A DNA stretch of 64,000 bases, from assembly GCF_900258435.1 (NCBI RefSeq), contig NZ_LT992558.1, positions 2,557,889 through 2,621,888 on the forward strand. Direction: 5' to 3'. Numbering within the stretch: position 1 is the stretch's first letter; every line of letters begins with the position of its first letter. This DNA is from Carnobacterium divergens (GTDB taxonomy: Bacteria > Bacillota > Bacilli > Lactobacillales > Carnobacteriaceae). Position numbers and translations under genes: made by a program. The notes beneath the pieces were generated by a model. The model was given only the letters and a program-made list of their open reading frames with translations. It was not told the origin of the DNA and did no database searches. Shown in pieces: positions 8,020 to 16,153 of the stretch.

Positions 8020-9147
8020 ATGCCTGCACGTTTTTTTAAATTGGAGGTGATAAAATCGAAAAGTAGAGAGTATATCACCGCAAAAATTGATTGGCTTCAA
8101 ATTGTATTCAACTGCTCTATTGAGGAAGTAGTAGAAGCAGTTTTGCGTATTGACCTATCTTGTTTCTTGGTTGAGAATGGGCGAGTTAAACACAAATCTT
8201 ATGATATTTGCTACACGTACGGATCAATCAAGATTTTCACAGAGGAAACACCTAAAACTGGAAATGTTGAATGCTATTTAGTTCTTAGCGGTGATGGCTG
8301 TACAATTTATGAACGCTTGCTACAAGCATTAGATATGAGATGGGCAGATTTTTTTCAACGTTTATTTCGTTTTTATGATGGTCTTTTCCAAGTAAAGCGA
8401 TTAGATATAGCTTTAGATGATAGAAATGAAAAGCCCTACTTTACAGTAAAGCAACTTATTACAAAATGTGAAAAGAAAATGTTCTATTCCAAAAACCGAA
8501 AGCATGATATCTATGAAAGTAGCTTTATAGGAACAATGAAAAGCCGTACTTTATATATAGGCAAACGAAAATCAGACTTAATGTTTCGTATCTATGATAA
8601 AGATATGGAAACTGCGAAACAGAAAAAAAAGGCAGTCGAAGAAATTGGTTCTTGGAAACGTTTAGAATTAGAGCTTAAGCGTGATATGGCACATGTTATG
8701 GCTCAAATGATTGCTTATGAAGGAACGTCATTGGAAGAGTTGGTACGAGGAATTGTAAAAGAAGAACTCACTTTTTATACAGATGATACTTGTAAAAATA
8801 TTTGGCGCCCTTGGGAAAGGTATTTAGGAAATATGGCTCCCATCCATATTCCAAGAACTTATGAAGTTACTGGTTTATTGAACACAGAACAATGGTTAAT
8901 TTTTGGTGGTGGAATGGCAGGTATCAAAGCTTTCCAATTTTTGGCACAAAATAATGCTTTAGGACACTTACAAAATTTGGGCGAAGTAGTAAGTGAAGTA
9001 GAATTTAGCCGACCTCTAGCAAAAAAAATGGCTGACCATTTAACAGATATTGGAAGAACTGACTTAATAGAGGAAGTTTATGAAATGACAAAAAAAGAGA
9101 ACTTAGAAAAGAAATCCAATGAGACTCCCTTGCTAAGCTCCACTTAA
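8020..9147 (+). CDS. Rep_trans-family relaxase/replication initiator
   Basis: A 375-residue protein like the Orf20 relaxase of Tn916 and plasmid rolling-circle initiators (Rep_trans family). It opens with a substrate-domain segment (AKIDWLQIVF). The typical motif pair RLDIALDDR near 126 and FRIYDKDMETA ... RLELELKRD near 190-225 is visible. It should nick the element at its origin to start mobilisation or replication of the excised circle. The start is uncertain: ATG at 8020 gives MPARFFK, but a perfect GGAGGTG lies inside the frame at 8043-8049 with no standard start codon at a good distance, so a rarer start is possible. It is followed by excisionase and integrase genes on the same strand. 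Confidence 0.8.
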   Translation: MPARFFKLEVIKSKSREYITAKIDWLQIVFNCSIEEVVEAVLRIDLSCFLVENGRVKHKSYDICYTYGSIKIFTEETPKTGNVECYLVLSGDGCTIYERLLQALDMRWADFFQRLFRFYDGLFQVKRLDIALDDRNEKPYFTVKQLITKCEKKMFYSKNRKHDIYESSFIGTMKSRTLYIGKRKSDLMFRIYDKDMETAKQKKKAVEEIGSWKRLELELKRDMAHVMAQMIAYEGTSLEELVRGIVKEELTFYTDDTCKNIWRPWERYLGNMAPIHIPRTYEVTGLLNTEQWLIFGGGMAGIKAFQFLAQNNALGHLQNLGEVVSEVEFSRPLAKKMADHLTDIGRTDLIEEVYEMTKKENLEKKSNETPLLSST

Positions 9148-9211
9148 AACTCGACACTTTAAGTATAGCATAGCGTGGGTAATCAATGGAAGTAAAACTG
9201 GAGGGATTTTA

Positions 9212-9430
9212 TTGATTACCGTTACAAAAGATGATTTGATTAATCTGGGTTTTGGAACAAGCCAGTCACAGACTATTATCCGATTAGCTAAGTACTACAT
9301 GGTTCAGGAAGGCTTTGATTATTACAATAGTCGAAGATTAGGACGGGTACCTGTTCATGCAGTAGAAAGCATTTTAGGGGTAGCTTTATATACACAAAAG
9401 GATGTGAACTTGCATGGCAAATGTGTATAA
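9212..9430 (+). CDS. DUF3173 excisionase-like protein
   Basis: A 72-residue small DNA-binding protein that starts with TTG at 9212 behind GGAGG (9201-9205). Its sequence (TKDDLINLGFGTSQSQTIIR ... YNSRRLGRVPVHAVESILG) fits the DUF3173 family, found just before tyrosine integrases in Gram-positive elements. It resembles a winged helix-turn-helix of the Xis kind. Its 3' end overlaps the integrase start by 17 bases, so the two are coupled. The expected role is to direct the integrase toward excision. Confidence 0.8.
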   Translation: MITVTKDDLINLGFGTSQSQTIIRLAKYYMVQEGFDYYNSRRLGRVPVHAVESILGVALYTQKDVNLHGKCV

Positions 9431-10598
9431 GGATAAGAAAAAAGGCACCTACTATTATGTAGCCAGCTTAGGTTTTGATGATGTCACAGGAAAGAGAATT
9501 CAAAAATTAAAACGTGGCTTTAGGACACGAAAAGAAGCGATACAAGCATACAATGAAATAATGAATGATTATGGTAAGCTTGCTTTTAAAACCAATAGTA
9601 GCATGAGTTACAAGGAATATTTTGAATCCATCTTTCTACCATGGTACAAAGGACGAGTTAAGGAACGAACCTATAACAATCGGTTATCTTCAATGAAACT
9701 TCACTTTCAGCCGTTCTATAGGAAAAAAGTTTCAGCGATTACACCAATTTCAATTCAAAAATGGCAAAATGATTTAACTGGTAAAGTTAGTAATGCTTAT
9801 ATCCGGAATATCTATGGTTTATTTTCTATGAGCCTAGAGCGAGCATATAAATTAGGTATGATTTCTAATAACCCAGCTAAAACAGTAGGAAATGTAAAAA
9901 AGGTTAGGAAAAATGTAGAGTTTTGGACAAAGGAAGAATTTGAACAAATCTTATCTACCCTTGACCTCACAGAATATTATGAACATTTCTCATTTATTGT
10001 TCTATGGCTCTTTTTTATGACAGGTATGCGATTTGGTGAAGGACAAGCCTTACAATGGGAAACAGATATAGATTTTGAAAAACAAACATTGAGAATAGAT
10101 AAATCTATGTTTTATCAAAATGCAACAGAATTTTTCATAACTGAACCTAAAACTCCTGCAAGTAAGCGAGTAATTGCGTTAGATGAAACAACAATCAATT
10201 ATTTAAAAGAGTGGCAGAACGTTCAGCAAGAAATGACTGGTGAATCTATTTATATACTGTCTTATAATGGTTTACCAACGAATAAGCACACAATCCGCCA
10301 TATTATCCAGAGACACTCAAAATTAGCGGAGGTTCACCCTATTAGGATTCATGGATTAAGACATTCCCATGCGTCCCTGCTTATCTCAATGGGTGAAAAT
10401 CCTTTAATTATCAAAGATCGTTTGGGTCATGAAGATATTAAAACAACCTTAGGGACATATGGACATCTATATCCTAACATGAACCGAGAAGTTGCAACAA
10501 AACTTACCCATGTTTTGCAATGGGAGCAAAACGAAACAGTTAAAGAAAAGAAAAAAGCCTTTCAAGGCAATCAATATATCAAGAAAGAAGGAATTTAA
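9414..10598 (+). CDS. int: Tyrosine site-specific integrase
   Basis: A 394-residue Tn916/lambda-type recombinase. The N-terminal arm-binding domain covers residues 1-60 (YKDKKKGTYYYVAS, then FRTRKEA), the SAM-like core-binding domain about 65-165, and the catalytic domain 175-375. Catalytic residues are seen as R in TGMRFGE, the H-x-x-R box in HGLRHSHAS, H in RLGHEDIKTT and the nucleophile Y in LGTYGHLYP. It is the last recombination gene before the right att site, as expected for an element inserted in guaA. The C-terminal tail beyond TKLTHVL is Lys-rich. Confidence 0.95.
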   Translation: MANVYKDKKKGTYYYVASLGFDDVTGKRIQKLKRGFRTRKEAIQAYNEIMNDYGKLAFKTNSSMSYKEYFESIFLPWYKGRVKERTYNNRLSSMKLHFQPFYRKKVSAITPISIQKWQNDLTGKVSNAYIRNIYGLFSMSLERAYKLGMISNNPAKTVGNVKKVRKNVEFWTKEEFEQILSTLDLTEYYEHFSFIVLWLFFMTGMRFGEGQALQWETDIDFEKQTLRIDKSMFYQNATEFFITEPKTPASKRVIALDETTINYLKEWQNVQQEMTGESIYILSYNGLPTNKHTIRHIIQRHSKLAEVHPIRIHGLRHSHASLLISMGENPLIIKDRLGHEDIKTTLGTYGHLYPNMNREVATKLTHVLQWEQNETVKEKKKAFQGNQYIKKEGI

Positions 10599-10599
10599 A

Positions 10600-10959
10600 A
10601 TGGCAGAATGGAAAATGAGAGATTTTGATTTAGTAGGACAATTAGGAACAGAATTATTATTGGTAGAAGTTTCACCAAAGCCAAAATATCAAAAAAATGA
10701 AGTTACAGGTAGAAATGAGCGAACAGGAGAAATTGATGGCTATATCTATGAAGTTCTAATGAAAGATAAAAAGTATAAGAGTATCAGAGTTTCGGTTCAA
10801 AGCGAATCCCCTATTATCACACAAGCTGAATTAGATAGACTTGGGGAAACTTTGGTAACTTTTGAGGGAGTGAGCTGTAACCCATATGTATCAAATAATT
10901 TTATTGCACTTTCATTCAAAGCAGAGAAAATAAATCTTAAGAAGAAACAACCCGCATAA
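10600..10959 (+). CDS. Small unknown protein at the right end of the element
   Basis: A 119-residue protein starting MAEWKMRDFDLVGQLG. ATG 10600 begins 1 base after the integrase stop and follows a ribosome site, AAGAAGG; a longer upstream frame exists but overlaps integrase. The composition is beta-rich (ELLLVEVSPKP, GYIYEVLMKDKKYKSIRVSV, LVTFEGVSCNPYVS), suggesting a small beta-barrel such as an OB-like fold, but no family is recognised. It has no signal peptide or membrane helix. Terminated by the hairpin at 10969-10999. Being coupled to int and next to attR, it may help recombination, single-strand handling or maintenance. Confidence 0.6.
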   Translation: MAEWKMRDFDLVGQLGTELLLVEVSPKPKYQKNEVTGRNERTGEIDGYIYEVLMKDKKYKSIRVSVQSESPIITQAELDRLGETLVTFEGVSCNPYVSNNFIALSFKAEKINLKKKQPA

Positions 10960-10968
10960 TAAGCAGCT

Positions 10969-10999
10969 AGAGGCATACCAAAATGGAATGCCTCTTTTT
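10969..10999 (+). terminator. Terminator of the integrase operon
   Basis: Stem AGAGGCAT/ATGCCTCT with an 11-base loop followed by TTTTT. Confidence 0.8.
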
Positions 11000-11033
11000 G
11001 AGTTTCTGCCTAAACAAAAACAACTCTACTTGG

Positions 11034-11072
11034 TTTTTCATAAAGAAATGGTCTTTATTTCTTTATGAAAAA
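11034..11072. repeat. Perfect 16-bp inverted repeat near attR
   Basis: TTTTTCATAAAGAAAT and its exact complement are separated by 7 bases. It lies between the operon terminator and the right arm repeat. It could be a second terminator, a protein-binding site or a single-strand origin. No gene is seen in 10960-11224. Confidence 0.6.
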
Positions 11073-11148
11073 TCGAGTTTACCAAACGATAGTGCGGTAG
11101 CTTCCCAAACGACTAAAGTAGTTTAAACAAAAATAATCAATAATGAAC

Positions 11149-11167
11149 TGTTATCAAAGTGTTATCA
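11149..11167. repeat. Right integrase arm-type repeat
   Basis: Exact second copy of the 19-bp sequence at 614-632, in the same orientation, 58 bases inside the right att core. Confidence 0.6.
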
Positions 11168-11180
11168 CAACAAAGGAAAA

Positions 11181-11216
11181 GCCTTGAAAATCCCATCAAA
11201 ACAGGATTTCCAAGGC
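11181..11216 (-). terminator. Element-supplied terminator now serving guaA
   Basis: Stem GCCTTGAAAATCC/GGATTTCCAAGGC with one mismatch and a 10-base loop, followed on the minus strand by TTTTCC. It stands 8 bases past the guaA stop, inside the element, and would replace the original terminator now at 464-500. Confidence 0.65.
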
Positions 11217-11224
11217 CTCTTTTC

Positions 11225-12781
11225 TTACTCCCACTCCACAGTTGCAGGTGGTTTACTCGTAATATCATACACAATACGATTTACATGACTTACTTCATTT
11301 ACAATACGAACAGAGATTTTTTGCAAAACATCCCAAGGGATACGTGCAAAGTCAGCTGTCATTCCATCGATTGAAGTTACCGCACGGATTCCAACAGTGT
11401 AGTCATACGTACGGCCATCTCCCATAACACCAACACTACGGATGCCAGGTAGAACGGTGAAATATTGCCAGATGTCGCGGTCAAGACCTGCATTAGCAAT
11501 CTCATCGCGTAAAATCATATCACTTTCGCGAACGATTTCTAATTTTTCTTCAGTAATTTCGCCAAGAACTCGAATTCCTAGACCTGGGCCAGGGAATGGT
11601 TGACGCCATACTAAACTTTCAGGCATGCCCAACTCGATTCCTAATTCACGAACTTCATCTTTAAATAGAGTATTTAAAGGTTCGATTAATTTAAATTGCA
11701 TATCTTCTGGAAGTCCACCAACGTTGTGGTGTGATTTGATTGTTTGGGCAGTATCGGTTCCACTTTCAACTACATCTGTATAAAGTGTTCCTTGTGCCAA
11801 GAAATCAATTCCGTCTAATTTAGTTGCTTCATCATCAAAAACATAAACAAATTCATTTCCAATAATTTTACGTTTTTGTTCTGGATCGCTTACGCCAGCA
11901 AGTTTTTCCATAAAGCGTTCTTTTGCATCAACGCGAATAATGTTCAAACCAAATTTACCTTCAAGGCTTCCCATTACTTGATCGCCTTCATTTTTACGTA
12001 ACAAACCGTGGTCAACAAAGATACATGTTAATTGATCCCCGATTGCTTTTTGTAAAAGAACACCAACAACACTTGAATCTACTCCGCCTGATAAACCAAG
12101 TAGAACTTTTTTGTCGCCAACTGTTTCGCGAATTTTTGCAATTTCAAGCTCGATAAAGTTTGAAATACTCCAATCTCCTGCACACCCACAAATATCAAAT
12201 GTAAAATGTTTTAAGATTTCGTTTCCGTTAACGGAGTGGCGTACTTCTGGATGGAATTGAACTGCATGGAAGTTGCGTTTGCTGTCATACATTGAAGCAA
12301 TTGGACAATGAGCACTTGTTGCTGAAATAGTAAAGCCTTCTGGGACTTTAGTTACTAAATCACCATGACTCATCCAAACCGTTTCTTCTTTTGCTAATCC
12401 TTTAAATAATGGAGCAGTGGCGTCTTCAATCACGATTTCAGCTTTTCCGTATTCACGGTTATTGGCCGCTTCAACTTTTCCACCTAATACATCCGTCATC
12501 AATTGCATTCCGTAACAAATTCCTAAAATTGGAATTCCTAAGTCAAAGATAGCTGGGTCAATTTTAAATGCACCCTCATCATAAACACTGTTTGGTCCTC
12601 CTGAGAAGATAATCCCTTTAACGTTCATCGTTTTGATTTCTTCCGCAGTGATTTTATGAGAAAGTAATTCAGAATAGACACCGAATTCACGGATGCGTCT
12701 AGTAATTAATTGGTTGTATTGACTTCCAAAGTCAAGCACAATAATTTTTTCAATCGTTGTCATATCAGTAGCTTTGGCCAC
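11225..12781 (-). CDS. guaA: GMP synthase (glutamine-hydrolysing)
   Basis: 518 residues, full length for the family. Converts XMP to GMP with glutamine and ATP, the last step of guanine nucleotide synthesis. The class I amidotransferase domain has Cys89 (GICYGMQ) with His177/Glu179 (FHPEV). The ATP-pyrophosphatase P-loop SGGVDSS is at 231-237, and the C-terminal dimerisation domain ends VEWE. The start is GTG at 12781 behind GGGGTGAG; an internal ATG six codons later is possible. The 3' end is the integration site of the mobile element, which leaves the protein intact but supplies the stop TAA and terminator. Confidence 0.97.
   Translation of the reverse strand: MAKATDMTTIEKIIVLDFGSQYNQLITRRIREFGVYSELLSHKITAEEIKTMNVKGIIFSGGPNSVYDEGAFKIDPAIFDLGIPILGICYGMQLMTDVLGGKVEAANNREYGKAEIVIEDATAPLFKGLAKEETVWMSHGDLVTKVPEGFTISATSAHCPIASMYDSKRNFHAVQFHPEVRHSVNGNEILKHFTFDICGCAGDWSISNFIELEIAKIRETVGDKKVLLGLSGGVDSSVVGVLLQKAIGDQLTCIFVDHGLLRKNEGDQVMGSLEGKFGLNIIRVDAKERFMEKLAGVSDPEQKRKIIGNEFVYVFDDEATKLDGIDFLAQGTLYTDVVESGTDTAQTIKSHHNVGGLPEDMQFKLIEPLNTLFKDEVRELGIELGMPESLVWRQPFPGPGLGIRVLGEITEEKLEIVRESDMILRDEIANAGLDRDIWQYFTVLPGIRSVGVMGDGRTYDYTVGIRAVTSIDGMTADFARIPWDVLQKISVRIVNEVSHVNRIVYDITSKPPATVEWE
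11226..11236. repeat. attR core inside the last codons of guaA
   Basis: TACTCCCACTC, identical to 510-520. It is the E-W-E-stop end of guaA on the minus strand. Confidence 0.8.
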
Positions 12782-12894
12782 TTGCGCTCACCCCATCTTA
12801 TTTTTTTGACTTGTCAAACAAGTCTTGGTTATTCGTATATTGTAGCGATTCTTTTGCCTTTGGTCAACATTTCTCACGCTTTTTGAAGCAATTT

Positions 12895-13818
12895 CTAATA
12901 TTTTCTTAAATACAGTTGGTCGATTTTGTGATTGGTGGTTTTATGAATAATCAAATCGGCTCGATTTCGCGTGGGCATAATGTATTCTTCTAGATTCGTT
13001 AAATTCACTCGTTTCCAGACGTCTCGTGCCATTGTAAAGGCTTCTTCCTGATTTCCTATGGCATAGGAGTAATAGTAGTTTGTCGGGTCTTTAAAGGCTG
13101 TTTTAAGCAACAAGCCAAACCGTTCTAAATACCACTGTTCAATTAAATCTGGCTCTGCATCCACAAAAATGGAAAAATCAAAAAAGTCGCTGACGTAAAT
13201 TTGTTGATTTTGAGGCAATTGTAACACGTTGATGCCTTCTACAATCAAAATATCGGGTTGGTCAATGTATTCAAATTCCTCTGGAATAATGTCGTAGATC
13301 TCATGTGAATAAAGTGGTGCCCCAACATGAGGAACGCCATTTTTCACGTCTCCTAAAAAGTTAATCAAGCGATTCATATCATAACTTTCAGGAAATCCCT
13401 TTTTATCCATAATGCCACGTTTTTCTAGCTCATGATTAGGGTATAAAAAGCCATCCGTGGTAATCAATTCAACACGCTTGGTTTTATAAACACGCGATAA
13501 AATCATCTGTAAGAGACGTGCTGTCGTGCTCTTTCCTACTGCTACGCTTCCTGCAATGCCAATAATAAACGGCTTTTTCTCTACATTTTTCTTTAAGAAA
13601 CGCAATTTATTTTCTTGTAGATCTTCATATTGCTTTAAATAAATATCAACTAAATGGGCGATAGGGATATACACTTCTTCAACATCCGTCAAAGATATCC
13701 GATCATTTAATCCTTTTAGCTGTTCTAATTCTATTTTCGTCAAAGGAGCGACACTATTTTGATAAAATTCTTGCCATTCATCCCGCTCAATTATATGATA
13801 TGTCGCTGATTCCTTCAT
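12895..13818 (-). CDS. coaA: Pantothenate kinase, type I
   Basis: 307 residues. Phosphorylates pantothenate, the first and controlling step of coenzyme A synthesis in the cytosol. The P-loop GSVAVGKS is at 90-97, and the family motifs TTDGFLYPN and GFPESYD are present. ATG 13818 has an ideal AGGAGG ribosome site. It lies 113 bases upstream of guaA on the same strand and may share transcripts, but the functions are separate. It diverges from the mevalonate operon. Confidence 0.95.
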   Translation of the reverse strand: MKESATYHIIERDEWQEFYQNSVAPLTKIELEQLKGLNDRISLTDVEEVYIPIAHLVDIYLKQYEDLQENKLRFLKKNVEKKPFIIGIAGSVAVGKSTTARLLQMILSRVYKTKRVELITTDGFLYPNHELEKRGIMDKKGFPESYDMNRLINFLGDVKNGVPHVGAPLYSHEIYDIIPEEFEYIDQPDILIVEGINVLQLPQNQQIYVSDFFDFSIFVDAEPDLIEQWYLERFGLLLKTAFKDPTNYYYSYAIGNQEEAFTMARDVWKRVNLTNLEEYIMPTRNRADLIIHKTTNHKIDQLYLRKY

Positions 13819-14197
13819 AACAATTGGATCCTCCTAGGGTTAACTTCTTGATTATTGTACCAAAAAAGCAGTCATTTATATAGTTTTCCCACAAGTTTTT
13901 TTGATTTCTTTTATTTCTTAAGTTTCACCTTGAGTTCCTGTTAAGTTTTTCTTAGTTTCACGAAGAATTTCTAAAATTTAAGTCATTCAATTTACTATTT
14001 GCCATTTATTCGATAAAATAGACTGGTTCACTAGATTTCTCTTAAGCATTAAAATTTCCTTAAATATTGAGATATAATAGTAAAATCAGTTATTCTATGT
14101 TAAAATTTTTGGCGGTATGCTTTTTAATACGTTTTGCCTGTTTCTACTATATTAATGTAGAAAATAAGATTGATTATATAGGATAGGAGTTCTTGCA
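13819..14197. promoter_or_regulatory. Divergent promoter region coaA / mevalonate operon
   Basis: 379 bases without a gene. A TATAAT at 14073-14078 on the plus strand is a plausible -10 for the mevalonate operon and would give a leader of about 110 bases. The leader contains a 6-bp hairpin TTCTAC/GTAGAA around 14142-14162. No known riboswitch is recognised. Confidence 0.4.
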
Positions 14198-15154
14198 ATG
14201 AATCAAGAGCCAAAAAAGGGATTCGGGACAGCTAATGGAAAAATTATCTTAATGGGAGAACACGCTGTCGTTTACGGAGAGCCAGCGATTGCAATTCCTT
14301 TTCCAGCAGTTTCCATCCAAACAACAATTGAACAAAAAATTGGACCTGCAACTCTTGACTGCACCTTTTATCGTGGCTTATTACAAGAGGCTCCATTACG
14401 ACTCAACAGTTTATTAACAGCCATTTCTGAAACACTTGCCGTTTTAAAGAAATCTGCTGTTGATTTTTCAATTACAATTACAAGTATGGTTCCACCGGAA
14501 CGTGGCATGGGGTCAAGTGCTGCCGTTGCCGTTGCGACAATCAGAGCTTTGTATGATTATTTCAATCAGCCTCTTGAAAGAGAACAATTGATGCATTTAA
14601 TTGATGTTGCTGAAACGATTGCTCATGGCAATCCCAGTGGCTTAGATGCTGCCATGACGAGCGGGACAACCCCTCTTTATTATGTGAAAAACCAAGCTTT
14701 TGAAGCCTTTGATTTAAATCTTAATGGCTGCTTGATTGTTGCAGATACTGGCATTACGGGACAAACAAAAAAAGCGATTCAACTAATTGAAGAGCAATTT
14801 ATCACCCATCAAGCAGCTACTCAACAAAAAATCACCCAACTAGGAACTCTTTCAAAACAAGCAAAACTAGCATTAAGCAGCAATGACAAAGAAACGCTTG
14901 GCGAAAGTATGAACCAAGCGCATCATTTCCTTCAACAGTTAGGTGTTAGCAATTCAACCTTAGATTTACTGGTGGATACGGCAATTGAAAGTGGCGCACT
15001 TGGTGCAAAATTAACCGGTGGTGGTTTAGGCGGTTGCATGATTGCCTTAGCAGAAACACAAACGGATGCTGACTGGATTGCACTAAAATTAAAGCAAAAC
15101 GGTGCTAAAAATACGTGGATTTATCAGATGGGAGCAAATCAAATTGAAAAATAG
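14198..15154 (+). CDS. mvk: Mevalonate kinase
   Basis: 318-residue GHMP kinase that phosphorylates mevalonate. N-terminal KIILMGEHAVVYGEPA (15-30), the ATP-binding GMGSSAA (103-109) and the C-terminal LTGGGLGGC loop are present. It is the first gene of the isoprenoid operon mvk-mvaD-pmk-fni. ATG 14198 follows GATAGGAG. Its 3' end overlaps the mvaD start by 11 bases. HMG-CoA synthase and reductase, the earlier pathway steps, are not in this window. Confidence 0.95.
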   Translation: MNQEPKKGFGTANGKIILMGEHAVVYGEPAIAIPFPAVSIQTTIEQKIGPATLDCTFYRGLLQEAPLRLNSLLTAISETLAVLKKSAVDFSITITSMVPPERGMGSSAAVAVATIRALYDYFNQPLEREQLMHLIDVAETIAHGNPSGLDAAMTSGTTPLYYVKNQAFEAFDLNLNGCLIVADTGITGQTKKAIQLIEEQFITHQAATQQKITQLGTLSKQAKLALSSNDKETLGESMNQAHHFLQQLGVSNSTLDLLVDTAIESGALGAKLTGGGLGGCMIALAETQTDADWIALKLKQNGAKNTWIYQMGANQIEK

Positions 15155-16115
15155 TGGTCGCGCGATCGCACATACCAATATTGCCTTAATTAAATATTGG
15201 GGAAAAAAAGACGATGCTCTAATTTTACCAATGAATAGCAGTCTTTCTTTAACGTTAGATGCCTTTTACACAGATACAAAAGTTACCTTTGATTCAACAC
15301 TTAAAAACGATCAATTTTACTTAAACGAACAGCTTCAAGATGAACTGGCAACTCAAAAAGTCAGCCGTTTTTTAGATTTAGTTCGTGAAAAAGCAGCCAT
15401 TTCAACGTCTGCAATCATCCATAGTACCAACCATGTTCCAACAGCAGCTGGTTTAGCTTCATCTGCTTCAGGTTTAGCCGCTTTAGCTGGCGCTAGCAGT
15501 CAAGCTTGTGGTTTAAACTTAACGCCAACTGAACTTTCTCGCTTAGCTAGAAGGGGTTCTGGTTCTGCTTCACGAAGTATTTTTGGCGGCTTTGTTGAAT
15601 GGCAAATGGGAAATAGTGATGAAACGTCCTATGCGGTTCCCGTTGATGATGCCAATTGGGATCTTGCTATGCTAATCGTTGTCGTCAACAAACATGAAAA
15701 AGCCGTATCTAGCCGTGTGGGTATGAAACGCACGGTTGAGACATCCCCTTTTTATCCAGGCTGGCTTGAAACAACGCCACTTGATTTAGCAGAAATGAAA
15801 CAAGCCATTCAAGACCATGATTTCCAAAAAGTCGGCGAAATTACAGAACGAAATGGTTTGAAAATGCACGGCACCATGCTTGGCGCTAACCCTCCCTTTT
15901 CTTATTGGGAATCAGATAGCATCAAAGCCATGCAACTCGTTCGTGAGCTACGTCATGCAGGACTTCAGTGTTATTTTACAATGGATGCTGGTCCAAATGT
16001 AAAAGTGCTATGTAAAAAATCTGAGCTATCATTAGTCAAAGCTCGTTTTAGTCAATTATTTAAAGAAGAACAATTAATTTCAGCAGGCGTTGGTCCTGGT
16101 ATTCGTTTACTCTAA
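15144..16115 (+). CDS. mvaD: Diphosphomevalonate decarboxylase
   Basis: 323 residues. Converts mevalonate diphosphate to isopentenyl diphosphate with ATP. The family start AIAHTNIALIKYWGK and the phosphate loop AAGLASSASG are visible. The start chosen is TTG 15144 (MKNSGRAIAH), because GGGAG lies 10 bases upstream and this gives the usual N-terminus. An upstream ATG at 15102 in the same frame would add 14 residues that overlap the mvk coding region. Overlap with mvk implies translational coupling. Confidence 0.93.
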   Translation: MKNSGRAIAHTNIALIKYWGKKDDALILPMNSSLSLTLDAFYTDTKVTFDSTLKNDQFYLNEQLQDELATQKVSRFLDLVREKAAISTSAIIHSTNHVPTAAGLASSASGLAALAGASSQACGLNLTPTELSRLARRGSGSASRSIFGGFVEWQMGNSDETSYAVPVDDANWDLAMLIVVVNKHEKAVSSRVGMKRTVETSPFYPGWLETTPLDLAEMKQAIQDHDFQKVGEITERNGLKMHGTMLGANPPFSYWESDSIKAMQLVRELRHAGLQCYFTMDAGPNVKVLCKKSELSLVKARFSQLFKEEQLISAGVGPGIRLL

Positions 16116-16153
16116 ATCTAGATTTTATTTAATTTGAAGGGAAGTTTAATTTT

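Larger units (their letters stand above)
510..11236. mobile_element. Integrative mobilizable element in the guaA 3' end
   Basis: The 11-bp core TACTCCCACTC occurs at 510-520 and again at 11226-11236, where it is the last codons of guaA (GAG TGG GAG TA on the coding strand). The interval holds a tyrosine integrase, a DUF3173 excisionase-like gene, a Rep_trans relaxase/initiator, an XRE repressor and a cargo operon for DNA modification and probable restriction. A 19-bp repeat lies just inside each end. The 3' end of guaA is a well-known target for genomic islands. There are no type IV secretion, FtsK/coupling or tail genes, so this is best described as a mobilizable element that would need a helper. 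Boundaries are inferred from the repeats. Confidence 0.85.

Noticed and set aside
8020-9147. HUH-type relaxase (MobA style) call for the initiator
   Set aside because: No His-hydrophobic-His motif is visible; the LDIALDD and RIYDK...E patterns fit Rep_trans instead.
11034-11072. CRISPR-like or IS-end interpretation of the inverted repeat
   Set aside because: It is a single hairpin-like repeat without spacers, transposase or target duplication.
510-11236. Reading the element as a full conjugative element or prophage
   Set aside because: No type IV secretion, coupling ATPase, capsid or lysis genes are present between the att cores; only relaxase, recombination, regulation and cargo genes are seen.
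12782-12894. Purine riboswitch in front of guaA
   Set aside because: The 113-base gap shows no purine aptamer core and is too short for aptamer plus expression platform given the start site.
15102-15143. Upstream ATG start for mvaD
   Set aside because: It adds residues encoded inside mvk without a ribosome site, while TTG 15144 has GGGAG at a good distance and gives the family N-terminus.
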